Shown: positions 1-6,832, numbered from the stretch's first letter. The stretch is 23,766 bases of DNA from CAZVCG01 sp964626265 (GCA_964626265.1 CAZVCG010000030.1:1-23766); one strand, 5' to 3'. The notes: generated by a model from the letters alone, not told the origin. Made by a program: numbers and translations.

Positions 1-2
1 AA

Positions 3-260
3 GACGTCGGCTCGCTGGCCGTTTCGGCCTCATGGCTGCTTTACGCCGTGGCGGTTATCGTTTTGGCCTTTGTCAGGCGCGACGAAGTCATGGCGCGGTC
101 GGCTCTGTTCGTTTTGGGGTTCGCGGCTGGCAAAGCGTTGCTCTACGACGCGGCATCCGCGCCGACTGTCGTGCGCATCCTGTGCTTGTTGCTTACCGGG
201 GTCGTCCTCTATGGATGCGGCCTGTTTATGCGCAAGGTTACGGCGTGGAAGCAGGGTTAG
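3..260 (+). CDS. DUF2339-like membrane protein, C-terminal end (partial at left edge)
   Basis: This reading frame is open from the left edge to a TAG stop, so it is the last ~85 residues of a longer gene. The residues form hydrophobic stretches separated by a short basic loop (FVRRDE), with an LLYDAASAPTVVRILCLL-type segment and a short basic tail ending in KQG. This resembles the C-terminus of DUF2339 membrane proteins, which have many transmembrane helices and no established function. A GTG at 48 could look like a start, but the frame is open upstream of it. The stop overlaps the stop of convergent lipA by a few bases, so there is no room for a terminator between the genes. The family call rests on hydrophobicity pattern and recollection only. 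Confidence 0.55.
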   Translation, partial: DVGSLAVSASWLLYAVAVIVLAFVRRDEVMARSALFVLGFAAGKALLYDAASAPTVVRILCLLLTGVVLYGCGLFMRKVTAWKQG

Positions 261-1279
261 GCGCGAGAAGCCTTAAGCTTCTCAAAATCCTCATCCGCAT
301 GGTAGGACGAACGCGTGAGCGGCGAGGCGGAGACCATCTTGAAGCCTTTGGCGCGGGCCATGGCGGCGTAGCTGTCGAACTCTTCAGGCGTAACGAAACG
401 CTCGACAGCGGCGTGTTTGGGCGTGGGCTGGAGATATTGGCCCAATGTGATGAAATCGACATCGGCAGAACGCAGATCGTCCATCACCTGCCCTATTTCC
501 TCGGCCGTTTCGCCGAGGCCGACCATAAGGCCGGATTTCGTGAATATAGCCGCGTCGAGTTCCTTGACGCGCTGGAGCAAACGCAACGACGTAAAATAAC
601 GCGCGCCCTTTCTAATCGCCGGATAGAGCCGCGGCACGGTTTCGAGGTTATGCCCAAACACGTCGGGTTTGGCCCTAACAATAATTTCGACCGCGTCCGA
701 CTTTACGCCCGACTTGGTAGCGCGGCCTTCCATGGCCGCGCTTTCACCGTGACACGGCGCGGGGGTGGAACCCCGCGCTACCTTTTCGACGGTCCATTTA
801 TTTCTGAAATCGGGCGTCAATAGTTCGATCGTGCATGAAGGCGATTTATCGCGGATGGCTTTGACAACCTTCGCGAAATGCGCTGCGCCGCCGTCAGGCA
901 AATCGTCACGCGTGACAGACGTAACGACAACGTGTTTCAATTTCAGTCTGGCGGCGGCTTCGGCAACATGGTTTGGCTCGTCGGGATCGAGCGGCGTTGG
1001 CTTGCCCGTCGCCACGTTGCAGAACGCGCAGGCGCGGGAACACACCGCGCCCATGATCATGAACGTGGCGTGCTTGCGCTTCCAACACTCGCCGATGTTC
1101 GGGCACGCGGCTTCCTCGCACACCGTATTCAGCTTCAGGCCCTTCATAAGGCCGAGCGTTTCCTCGTACGCCGCGCCTTGCGGCGCGCGTGCGCGGATCC
1201 AATCCGGCTTGGACGGTTGGGGATTGTCAGGCTTATGCGCCTTTTCGGGATGGCGGAGTGTGGGCTTGTTACATTTCAA
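257..1279 (-). CDS. lipA: Lipoyl synthase, with a palindromic repeat inserted in frame
   Basis: Radical-SAM enzyme that inserts two sulfur atoms into octanoyl groups on lipoyl domains such as that of PdhC. The auxiliary iron-sulfur cluster cysteines are C54, C59 and C65 (CEEAACPNIGEC). The radical-SAM motif CxxxCxxC is C80, C84 and C87. The C-terminal RSSYHAD motif is at about 323-329. The start is a TTG at 1279 preceded by GGAG with about 8 nt spacing; the nearby ATG is out of frame and hits a stop at once. At 340 residues it is longer than I expect for the family. The excess falls between TPDFRNK (about 155-161) and DAVEIIV (about 195-201), where relatives run almost directly from one to the other. 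Residues 167-188 are encoded by a palindromic repeat that recurs in pdhC. The frame stays open and all catalytic motifs are kept, so the enzyme is probably functional. It is the last gene of the pdh-lip block. Confidence 0.95.
   Translation of the reverse strand: MKCNKPTLRHPEKAHKPDNPQPSKPDWIRARAPQGAAYEETLGLMKGLKLNTVCEEAACPNIGECWKRKHATFMIMGAVCSRACAFCNVATGKPTPLDPDEPNHVAEAAARLKLKHVVVTSVTRDDLPDGGAAHFAKVVKAIRDKSPSCTIELLTPDFRNKWTVEKVARGSTPAPCHGESAAMEGRATKSGVKSDAVEIIVRAKPDVFGHNLETVPRLYPAIRKGARYFTSLRLLQRVKELDAAIFTKSGLMVGLGETAEEIGQVMDDLRSADVDFITLGQYLQPTPKHAAVERFVTPEEFDSYAAMARAKGFKMVSASPLTRSSYHADEDFEKLKASRA
716..782. repeat. Double-hairpin palindromic element inside lipA
   Basis: A 67-bp element bounded by a perfect 10-bp inverted repeat (GGTAGCGCGG / CCGCGCTACC). 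It holds two stem-loops: GCGCGGCC-TTCCAT-GGCCGCGC, then a 13-14 nt spacer, then GCGCGGGG-GTGGAA-CCCCGCGC. The same element occurs in the opposite orientation in pdhC at 4976-5036, with conserved arms and a different spacer. It is read in frame within lipA as residues 167-188 (VAR...RAT). No transposase is associated. The architecture and in-frame placement resemble Rickettsia palindromic elements, but I do not recognise the sequence as a named family. Confidence 0.85.
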
Positions 1280-1296
1280 ATTGCGATCTCCACTGT

Positions 1297-1706
1297 GTCA
1301 TTCCCGCGAAAGCGGGAATCTAGCGGCGCGCGTCTGCGCGCTATCTGAGTTAGTCAATTATATCTAAGGACAAATCTTTCCATTCCGGGTTAACTTTTTC
1401 TATGCAGTCAATTTTCTAATCACGATTCCATTTCTTCATGGCTTATTCACGTGCAATGGCAGTTGTTATATCATCGATATAATTCATAATTAACAAGCAG
1501 ATCGACGTTATATCGTTTAGTAAAACCATTGAATGTTTTGTATTTATGCTCAAACGACCTTATTGGCAAATCGCTCGAAACACCAATGTAGAGCATTCCG
1601 TTTCTTATACTCGCCAAAATATATATACGTATCCCTTTTTGGCCATTCTTTGTGACTCATATGCTCGCTATCGCTCGCGCTAGATTCCCGCTTACGCGGG
1701 AATGAC
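1297..1706 (-). mobile_element. Inverted-repeat element carrying a decayed GIY-YIG gene (copy 1)
   Basis: The left arm (1297-1349) begins GTCATTCCCGCGAAAGCGGG. The right arm (1661-1706) ends CCCGCTTACGCGGGAATGAC. Read inward, both arms form the same hairpin, with loops GAAA (left) and GTAA (right). The left arm has a second hairpin, GCGCGC-GTCT-GCGCGC. The space between the arms is filled by a minus-strand GIY-YIG pseudogene running from the edge of one arm to the edge of the other. The end sequences match the five short copies elsewhere in the window, which lack the gene. The element lies between lpd and lipA. I see no clear target-site duplication. Confidence 0.8.
1350..1660 (-). pseudogene. 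GIY-YIG endonuclease, broken by frameshifts and stop codons
   Basis: Three consecutive minus-strand segments together spell a complete small GIY-YIG protein. Segment 1 starts at ATG 1660: MSHKEWPKRDTYIY. Segment 2, in another frame, reads ILAS then GMLYIGVSSDLPIRSFEHK and continues to VDLLVNYELYR. Segment 3, in a third frame, reads DDITTAIARE, stop, AMKKWNRD, stop, KIDCIEKV, NPEWKDLSLDIID, and ends at 1350-1352. The Y-I-Y and L-Y-I-G-V motifs, the following Arg, the E-H pair and the MKKWNR and NPEW motifs are hallmarks of the short (~90-100 aa) GIY-YIG family. The first frameshift falls in an AT-dinucleotide tract (loss of one repeat unit would explain it). The second fits one extra C near 1453. 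Two internal stops make activity impossible. The gene exactly fills the interior of an inverted-repeat element. Confidence 0.85.
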
Positions 1707-1712
1707 ACATTC

Positions 1713-3110
1713 TTACATATGCAGCACCCGCCCAAACGCGTCCAGCACGGCTTCCTGCATCGTTTCGGAAATCGTGGGATGGGCGAAGACAGTGTGCATG
1801 ATCTCGGCTTCCGTCGTCTCGAGCGTGCGGGCCATCGTGTAGCCTTGAATCATTTCCGTGACTTCCGGCCCCACCATGTGCGCGCCGAGCAACGCGCCTG
1901 TCTTGGCGTCAAAAATGGTTTTGGCCATGCCTTCCGCTTCGCCCATGGCGATGGCCTTGCCGTTGCCGAGGAACGAGAACTTGCCGACCTTGACGTCATA
2001 GCCTGCGGCTTTCGCCTTGGCCTCGGTCATGCCGACGCTGGCTACCTGCGGCGAGCCATAGGTGCAGCCGGGGATGTTGCCGTAGTCGAGCGGATGCACG
2101 CCCTTCACGTTCATGATCTTTTCGACGCAGATAATGCCTTCGTGGCTGGCCTTGTGCGCTAGCCAAGGCGGGTTCGTCACGTCGCCGATGGCGTAGACGC
2201 CTGGTTCGTCAGTCGCCGACCACTGGTTGATCTTGATGTGGCCCTTTTCAAGTTTCACCTTGGTGTTTTCGAGGCCGATGTTTTCCGTGTTCGCGGTGAT
2301 GCCGACGGCGACGATCACGCGGTCGAATGTCTGTTGCGTGGCTTTGCCGCCCTTCTCGATCGTAGCGGTGACTTTGCCGTCTTTCTTGTCGAGCTTTTTG
2401 ACCGTGGCGGAGGTGATGAACTTCATGCCGCGCTTTTCAAACGACTTTTGAGCGAAGAAGGAGATGTCGTCGTCCTCGACGGGCAAAATCTTGTCCATGA
2501 CTTCGACAACGGTGACTTCCGCGCCCAATGCGCGGTAAAAACACGCAAATTCGATGCCGATGGCGCCCGAGCCGACGACAAGCAACGATTTAGGCATGAC
2601 ATCGGGCGTCATGGCTTCGCGGTACGTCCAGACAAGCTTGCCGTCAGGCTCCAGTCCCGGCAGAACGCGCGCCCGCGCGCCTGTGGCGATGATGATGTGT
2701 TTGGCCGACAAGTCGGCGACTTTCTTGCCGTCTTTCGTGACTTCCACACGGCCCTTGCCGAGCAGCTTGCCGTGACCATCGATCACCTCAACCTTGTTCT
2801 TTTTCATGAGGTGCTTGACGCCGCCCGACAATTGCGCCGCGACCTTGCGCGAGCGTTCGACGACTTTCGGAAGGTCGAAGGCGATGTCTTTCGTGCTGAG
2901 ACCGTATTCCTCAGCGTGTTTCATCGTCGTGTAGGCTTCCGCTGAACGCAGTAATGCCTTGGTGGGGATACAGCCCCAGTTAAGGCAGATGCCGCCGAGA
3001 TGCTCGCGCTCCACCAACGCTACTTTCATGCCGAGCTGCGCGGCGCGGATCGCCGTCACATAGCCGCCCGGCCCGCCGCCGATGATGATGATGTCGGATG
3101 TTTGTGTCAT
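1713..3110 (-). CDS. lpdA: Dihydrolipoyl dehydrogenase (E3)
   Basis: Flavoprotein that reoxidises dihydrolipoamide on PdhC (E2) using NAD+, in the cytoplasm. The N-terminal FAD-binding motif GGGPGG is at 11-16. The redox-active disulfide is C42/C47 in GGICLNWGCIPTK. A second Rossmann motif, VVGSGAIGIEFA, binds NAD. The C-terminal active-site dyad is H444/E449 in HPTISE, contributed to the partner subunit of the dimer. The 465-residue length is normal. A GGAAAG-type ribosome binding site precedes ATG 3110. It has no N-terminal lipoyl domain. It lies between the GNAT gene and lipA, and its 3' end almost touches the GIY-YIG element. It probably also serves other 2-oxoacid dehydrogenases, as E3 usually does. 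Confidence 0.97.
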   Translation of the reverse strand: MTQTSDIIIIGGGPGGYVTAIRAAQLGMKVALVEREHLGGICLNWGCIPTKALLRSAEAYTTMKHAEEYGLSTKDIAFDLPKVVERSRKVAAQLSGGVKHLMKKNKVEVIDGHGKLLGKGRVEVTKDGKKVADLSAKHIIIATGARARVLPGLEPDGKLVWTYREAMTPDVMPKSLLVVGSGAIGIEFACFYRALGAEVTVVEVMDKILPVEDDDISFFAQKSFEKRGMKFITSATVKKLDKKDGKVTATIEKGGKATQQTFDRVIVAVGITANTENIGLENTKVKLEKGHIKINQWSATDEPGVYAIGDVTNPPWLAHKASHEGIICVEKIMNVKGVHPLDYGNIPGCTYGSPQVASVGMTEAKAKAAGYDVKVGKFSFLGNGKAIAMGEAEGMAKTIFDAKTGALLGAHMVGPEVTEMIQGYTMARTLETTEAEIMHTVFAHPTISETMQEAVLDAFGRVLHM

Positions 3111-3127
3111 TCTTTCTTTCCTTCAAG

Positions 3128-3697
3128 TTAATCAAACATAGGACAATCAGCATTGTGGGTAACAGATATGGCGTCACCTTGTCTTTCTGCCCTTAGTTTG
3201 CCCAGGTCCAGTTCGTAAAAAATGTGATTGACGGTTTTGCCGTCATGCCAATTGTGAGGTTCCGTGTGCGTGTATTTGAAACCGAAATGTTGGTTCGCGC
3301 CTTTCGAAGCCAGATTGTCCTCGCGGTGCGAGACGACGATCCTTTTCCACGGAAGAAAGGAAATCCCCCAATCTATACAGGCTTTGTAAAGCAGGTTCGA
3401 ATAGCCGCGACCCCTGTATTCGGGGATTATATATGATCCCCAAATGACGCCCGCTTCGTCGTCCAGTTTGTAAGTCGCTATGCCTTGAAAACCTATGAGC
3501 TTACCGGCGATAAACAGCCCGAAGATCGTTTTGCCCTGACGCGTCAGCCAGCTATGCCAGAATTCCGGCGGCTGGTCTTTTTCATCGTCTAGCTTGCACC
3601 CGAAAAAACCAGGAAATTCCTTGAGAGCCATAAGGCGCAATGATGATAACTCCTTCCAATCATCTATATTAAGTTCGCGTAGAACGGGTTCGATCAT
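3128..3697 (-). CDS. GNAT-family N-acetyltransferase
   Basis: 189 residues. The acetyl-CoA pyrophosphate loop is visible as PEYRGRGYSNLLY, with R95-G96-R97-G98 matching the R/QxxGxG/A motif. The preceding strand (VIWGSYIIP) and the later SHREDNLASKGANQHFGFKYTHT segment fit the RimJ/RimL-like pattern of a conserved Asn and a C-terminal FGF strand. The substrate cannot be read from sequence. I chose ATG 3697 over the longer open frame to 3790. It forms a 4-base ATGA overlap with the stop of the upstream 86-residue gene, implying translational coupling, and alignment with GNAT domains begins at about MIEPVLREL. The upstream extension merely reads the neighbouring gene in another frame. Its place between pdhC and lpd is not typical of the pdh operon. 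Confidence 0.85.
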   Translation of the reverse strand: MIEPVLRELNIDDWKELSSLRLMALKEFPGFFGCKLDDEKDQPPEFWHSWLTRQGKTIFGLFIAGKLIGFQGIATYKLDDEAGVIWGSYIIPEYRGRGYSNLLYKACIDWGISFLPWKRIVVSHREDNLASKGANQHFGFKYTHTEPHNWHDGKTVNHIFYELDLGKLRAERQGDAISVTHNADCPMFD

Positions 3698-3954
3698 GCG
3701 CCGCCTCGTTTGACCCAAACGTTTTTGATCACCGGCAACGATAACGTCGAAAGCAAAAAGCCCAGCACGGGTATTATCGCGCCGAGCCACGGGTTATCGG
3801 CATGGATAAGCGTAAGCATGAGGCCGACGGCGACGTACGTGATGAGTGCGATGGCTAGGCGCCGCGTCCAACTTGTTTCCCATGCCTTGTCGGTTTCCAC
3901 GCGCCGGTTACGTTCTTCGATGGCGGTGAGGCGAAAATCTAAGGAATCGGTCAT
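3694..3954 (-). CDS. Small two-helix membrane protein, unknown function
   Basis: 86 residues. The N-terminus is charged and probably helical (FRLTAIEERNRRVETDKAWE). Two hydrophobic segments follow at about 33-50 and 56-76, then a basic tail VKRGGA, suggesting a hairpin in the inner membrane. I recall similar small proteins with an EERNRRVE-x-DKAWE motif in proteobacteria but know no function. Its stop overlaps the start of the GNAT gene (ATGA), so the two are very likely one unit. Upstream it is separated from pdhC by about 160 bases holding a repeat element. Confidence 0.75.
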   Translation of the reverse strand: MTDSLDFRLTAIEERNRRVETDKAWETSWTRRLAIALITYVAVGLMLTLIHADNPWLGAIIPVLGFLLSTLSLPVIKNVWVKRGGA

Positions 3955-3974
3955 GGTTTAACCGCCAACACTGC

Positions 3975-4079
3975 GTCATTCCCGCGAAGGCGGGAATCCA
4001 GCGTCGCGCGTCTGCGCGACGTATGACTCCTATAGCTCGCGGACGCTCCCTGCTGGATCCCCGTTTTCACGGGGATGAC
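3975..4079. repeat. GNRA-hairpin inverted-repeat element, copy 2
   Basis: 105 bp. The left hairpin is ATTCCCGC-GAAG-GCGGGAAT, the only one of twelve family arms without a GNRA loop. A second hairpin is CGTCGCGC-GTCT-GCGCGACG. The right arm read inward is ATCCCCGT-GAAA-ACGGGGAT. It is nearly the same as copy 5 and matches the two ends of the GIY-YIG-bearing copy 1 with the gene removed. It fills the spacer between pdhC and the 86-residue membrane protein gene. Confidence 0.85.
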
Positions 4080-4117
4080 ATTTACGGATAAATTCTGTGA
4101 CAAGAGTTGCTCCATCC

Positions 4118-5407
4118 TCAAATCACCAGTCCGACAGGATTTTCGATGAGCGTTTTGAAGGCCGCAAGGAATTCCGCGCCGATGACGCCATCGACCGCGC
4201 GGTGGTCAATCGACAACGTGCAGGTCATCACAGTGGCGATGCCGATCACGCCATCCTTGACGACGGGACGCTGCTCGCCCGCGCCGACGGCCAGTATGCA
4301 GGCCTGCGGCGGGTTGATGATCGCCGCAAACTCGCGGATACCGAACATGCCGAGATTGGAGATCGTAAAGCCGCCGCCCTGATATTCGTCTGGGCGCAGC
4401 TTGCCGTCACGCGCCCGCGCTGCGAGGTCTTTCATTTCCGCCGATATTTGAAGAATGCTTTTATCCTCGGCCTGCTTGACGATAGGCGTAATCAAACCGC
4501 CAGGCGTGGCCACGGCGACCGAAACGTCTGAGGCGGCATAGAGCGTGATCGCGTCGTCGCCCCATGAGGCGTTCGCGGCGGGAACCTGCTGCAACGCCAG
4601 CGCGACGGCGCGGATGATGCAATCGTTCACGGATACTTTGCTGTTCTTGAGCTGGTTGACGCTCTTGCGCAAGGCGAGCAGCGCGTCGATCTCGCAATCG
4701 ATGGTGAGATAGAAGTGCGGAACCTGTTGTTTGGATTCCGTAAGGCGTTTGGCAATCGTCTTGCGCATCCCGCTGTTCGGGACTTTCGTGAATGGCTCGC
4801 CGGACTTCTTCGGCAACGGCGCAAACATCATAGGCGATGCGCCGCCTGCCAAACGCGCTTCAACGTCGGCGCGAACTATACACCCCTTGGGCCCCGTACC
4901 CACAACTTGACGTAAATCGATGTTGTTTTGATCGGCAAGGCGTTTTGCCAGCGGGCTGGCGATGATGCGGGCATTGGTAGCGCGGGGTTCCATCCCCGCG
5001 CCGGAACCATGCGCGGCCATGGAAGGCCGCGCTACCATAGCGTTCGTATTGGCAGGAGATTCATGGGAAGCGGCCGTTTCCATTTGCTTAATAAGAGTTG
5101 CCGAAGGCGCGCCGCCTTTTTTCGCCATCGCCGCCATGGCTTCTTCGGCGGTCATCTTCTCTTCGTCCATGTCCGTCAAAATGGCGATTGGCGACGCCAC
5201 CTTCACGCTCGACGTTCCCGCTGGCACAAGAATTTTAATCAGCTTGCCGTCTTCGGGAGCTTCGACTTCCATCGTCGCCTTGTCGGTTTCGATCTCGGCG
5301 ATCACTTGACCTGCCTTGACTTTATCGCCTTCGTTTTTCGTCCATTTGACGAGGTTCCCCTCTTCCATCGTGGGCGACAGGGCTGGCATGAGAATGTGTG
5401 AGGGCAT
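4118..5407 (-). CDS. pdhC: Dihydrolipoamide acetyltransferase (PDH E2), with an in-frame repeat insertion
   Basis: Core of the pyruvate dehydrogenase complex; transfers acetyl groups from lipoate to CoA. One N-terminal lipoyl domain (about 1-80) carries the lipoylated lysine K43 in ETDKATMEVE. A peripheral-subunit-binding domain is at about 147-186 (RIIASPLAKRLA...GTGPKGCIVRADVEARL). The catalytic domain follows, ending with the HxxxDG active site (H402, D406, in IDHRAVDGV). The linker between the lipoyl and binding domains contains residues 125-144, encoded by the same palindromic element found in lipA. Such linkers are flexible and variable, so the insertion should be tolerated. The 429-residue length is within the family range. 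The start is ATG 5407. It lies downstream of pdhB, separated by a repeat-bearing spacer. Confidence 0.95.
   Translation of the reverse strand: MPSHILMPALSPTMEEGNLVKWTKNEGDKVKAGQVIAEIETDKATMEVEAPEDGKLIKILVPAGTSSVKVASPIAILTDMDEEKMTAEEAMAAMAKKGGAPSATLIKQMETAASHESPANTNAMVARPSMAAHGSGAGMEPRATNARIIASPLAKRLADQNNIDLRQVVGTGPKGCIVRADVEARLAGGASPMMFAPLPKKSGEPFTKVPNSGMRKTIAKRLTESKQQVPHFYLTIDCEIDALLALRKSVNQLKNSKVSVNDCIIRAVALALQQVPAANASWGDDAITLYAASDVSVAVATPGGLITPIVKQAEDKSILQISAEMKDLAARARDGKLRPDEYQGGGFTISNLGMFGIREFAAIINPPQACILAVGAGEQRPVVKDGVIGIATVMTCTLSIDHRAVDGVIGAEFLAAFKTLIENPVGLVI
4976..5036. repeat. Double-hairpin palindromic element inside pdhC
   Basis: A 61-bp element with the same 10-bp terminal inverted repeat as the lipA copy. 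Its hairpins are GCGCGGGG-TTCCAT-CCCCGCGC and GCGCGGCC-ATGGAA-GGCCGCGC, with a 9-nt spacer. Its reverse complement matches the lipA copy across both arms, so the two copies are in opposite genomic orientation while both genes are on the minus strand. It encodes PdhC residues 125-144, beginning VAR and ending RAT as in LipA, with no stop in the frame used. Confidence 0.85.
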
Positions 5408-5458
5408 GGTTTTATTCCGTAAGGTTTTTCAGTAGCTTGTTTCGAATAAATTACATGT

Positions 5459-5573
5459 GTCATTCCGGCGCAAGCCGGAATCCAGTGACCCTATCCAGCA
5501 TGCACTATTGAATAAATTCATTCAACCGTGCCTAAGCGCACTTCCACTGGATCCCGACTTACGTCGGGAAGAC
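5459..5573. repeat. GNRA-hairpin inverted-repeat element, copy 3 (divergent)
   Basis: 115 bp between pdhC and pdhB. The left hairpin is ATTCCGGC-GCAA-GCCGGAAT. The right hairpin read inward is CCCGAC-GTAA-GTCGGG. Both stems differ from the other copies by compensating changes and both loops stay GNRA. The inner flanks are also inverted (AATCCAGTG / CACTGGATC). The middle has no second GTCT-type hairpin and resembles the others least. Confidence 0.75.
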
Positions 5574-5602
5574 GCAGTGTATAATTCGGTATTGGCCTGC
5601 AC

Positions 5603-6643
5603 TTAAGCAGCCTGACGATAAAGCGTCTGGCGCACGGCCTCGACGATATTGTCGGGTTGTGGCTGGGCCAACTGCTCAAGGTTCGCGGCGTAGGGCAACG
5701 GCACGTCGGCCCCGCAGACGCGCACCATCGGCGCGTCGAGGTCGTCGAAGGCCTGTTCCATGAGGATGGCGGCTATTTCCGAGCCTATGCCAGCCACCGG
5801 CCAGCTTTCCTCGACCGAGACTAGGCGGTTGGTCTTTTTGACGCTGTCGATAACCGTCTCGGTGTCAAGCGGGCGGAGCGTGCGCAGATTGATAACCTCG
5901 GCCTCAATCCCCTCGCCCGCCAAAATCTCTGCGGCGGCCAAGGCATGGCCCACCATGCGCGAGAAAGCGACAATAGTCACGTCATGGCCTTCGCGCATAA
6001 TTTTAGCCTTACCGATGGGGCATACCAAATCTGGATCGTTAGGAATTTCGAACGACTGGCCGTACATGATTTCATTTTCCAAAACCACGACGGGATTCGG
6101 GTCACGAATAGCCGCTTTCATCAAACCTTTGGCGTCCTCGCAGTCATACGGCGCGACGACTTTCAGGCCCGGCACATGCGCGTACCAGCTGGCGTAGCAT
6201 TGCGCATGCTGGGCGCCGACGCGCTTGGTCACGCCGTTGATGCCGCGGAACACGATAGGGCACTGGATCAAGCCGCCGGACATGTAATACGTCTTGGCGG
6301 CTGAATTGATGATCTGGTCGATGGCCTGCATGGCGAAGTTCATCGTCATGAACTCGACGATCGGGCGCAAGCCGCCGAACGCAGCGCCCACCCCTAGGCC
6401 CGCAAAACCCATTTCGGTGATCGGGGAGTCGATGACGCGCTTGTCGCCGAACTCTTCCCACAGGCCGTTGCTGACCTTATACGCGCCATGGTATTCGGCG
6501 ACTTCTTCGCCGATCAGGAAGATACGCTCGTCTTTGCGCATTTCTTCGGCCATTCCGTCGCGCAAAGCTTCGCGCACCGTGAGCGTGATCGTGCCGCCTA
6601 CATGCGGTTCATCGTTTGAACTGACTAAGGTCAACTGGGTCAT
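5603..6643 (-). CDS. pdhB: Pyruvate dehydrogenase E1 component, beta subunit
   Basis: With PdhA it forms the thiamine-diphosphate-dependent E1 that decarboxylates pyruvate and reductively acetylates the PdhC lipoyl group. Family features are LTVREALRDGMAEEM near the N-terminus, FLIGEEVAEYHGAYK, DSPITEMGFAGLGVGAAF, the EFMTMNFAMQAIDQIINSAAK helix, and a C-terminal transketolase-like domain with NLRTLRPLD and VEESWPVAGIGSEIA. At 346 residues it lacks the extra N-terminal lipoyl domain that some alphaproteobacterial PdhB proteins carry, so PdhC supplies the only lipoyl domain in this operon. The start is ATG 6643, with a purine-rich GGAAAAAG stretch upstream. Spacers of about 200 bases on each side carry repeat elements. 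Confidence 0.96.
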   Translation of the reverse strand: MTQLTLVSSNDEPHVGGTITLTVREALRDGMAEEMRKDERIFLIGEEVAEYHGAYKVSNGLWEEFGDKRVIDSPITEMGFAGLGVGAAFGGLRPIVEFMTMNFAMQAIDQIINSAAKTYYMSGGLIQCPIVFRGINGVTKRVGAQHAQCYASWYAHVPGLKVVAPYDCEDAKGLMKAAIRDPNPVVVLENEIMYGQSFEIPNDPDLVCPIGKAKIMREGHDVTIVAFSRMVGHALAAAEILAGEGIEAEVINLRTLRPLDTETVIDSVKKTNRLVSVEESWPVAGIGSEIAAILMEQAFDDLDAPMVRVCGADVPLPYAANLEQLAQPQPDNIVEAVRQTLYRQAA

Positions 6644-6684
6644 ATTTCTTTTTCCGTGTCGTTAAAAGCCACAATCATCAGTTT

Positions 6685-6832
6685 GTCATTCCCGCGAAAG
6701 CGGGAATCCAGCGCGAGCTGGTAGCGAGCATATGAGTCTTATACAAATAATTCATAACTCGCTTGCACAGTCCAATCACCTTATATGGCCCGCAAACGCG
6801 GGCCGCTGGATCCCCGCTTTCGCGGGGATGAC
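6685..6832. repeat. GNRA-hairpin inverted-repeat element, copy 4
   Basis: 148 bp in the pdhB-pdhA spacer. The left arm is ATTCCCGC-GAAA-GCGGGAAT, followed by CCAGCGCGAGC and TAGCGAGCATATGAGTC. That is the same end as the start side of the GIY-YIG gene in copy 1, and it even retains the ATGAGTC start-codon box. The far end has hairpin GGCCCGC-GTTT-GCGGGCC (read inward) and arm ATCCCCGC-GAAA-GCGGGGAT. Its orientation is opposite to copies 1, 2, 5 and 6. Confidence 0.85.

Noticed and set aside
1350..1660. Phase-variable GIY-YIG gene switched by the AT tract
   Set aside because: Restoring the dinucleotide would not suffice: a second frameshift and two internal stop codons remain, so the gene is decayed.
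1550..1735. A 61-residue minus-strand open frame as an intact gene
   Set aside because: It translates the repeat arm (giving an FPRKRES-type peptide) and then leaves the GIY-YIG reading frame at the AT-dinucleotide tract; the real homology continues in another frame.
3698..3790. Longer start for the GNAT gene
   Set aside because: It reads the neighbouring membrane-protein gene in a different frame; the ATGA junction and domain start favour 3697.
3975..6832. CRISPR array from the repeated GCGGGAAT-type sequences
   Set aside because: The copies are scattered across spacers kilobases apart, are inverted pairs and differ in sequence; there is no regular repeat-spacer pattern and no cas gene.
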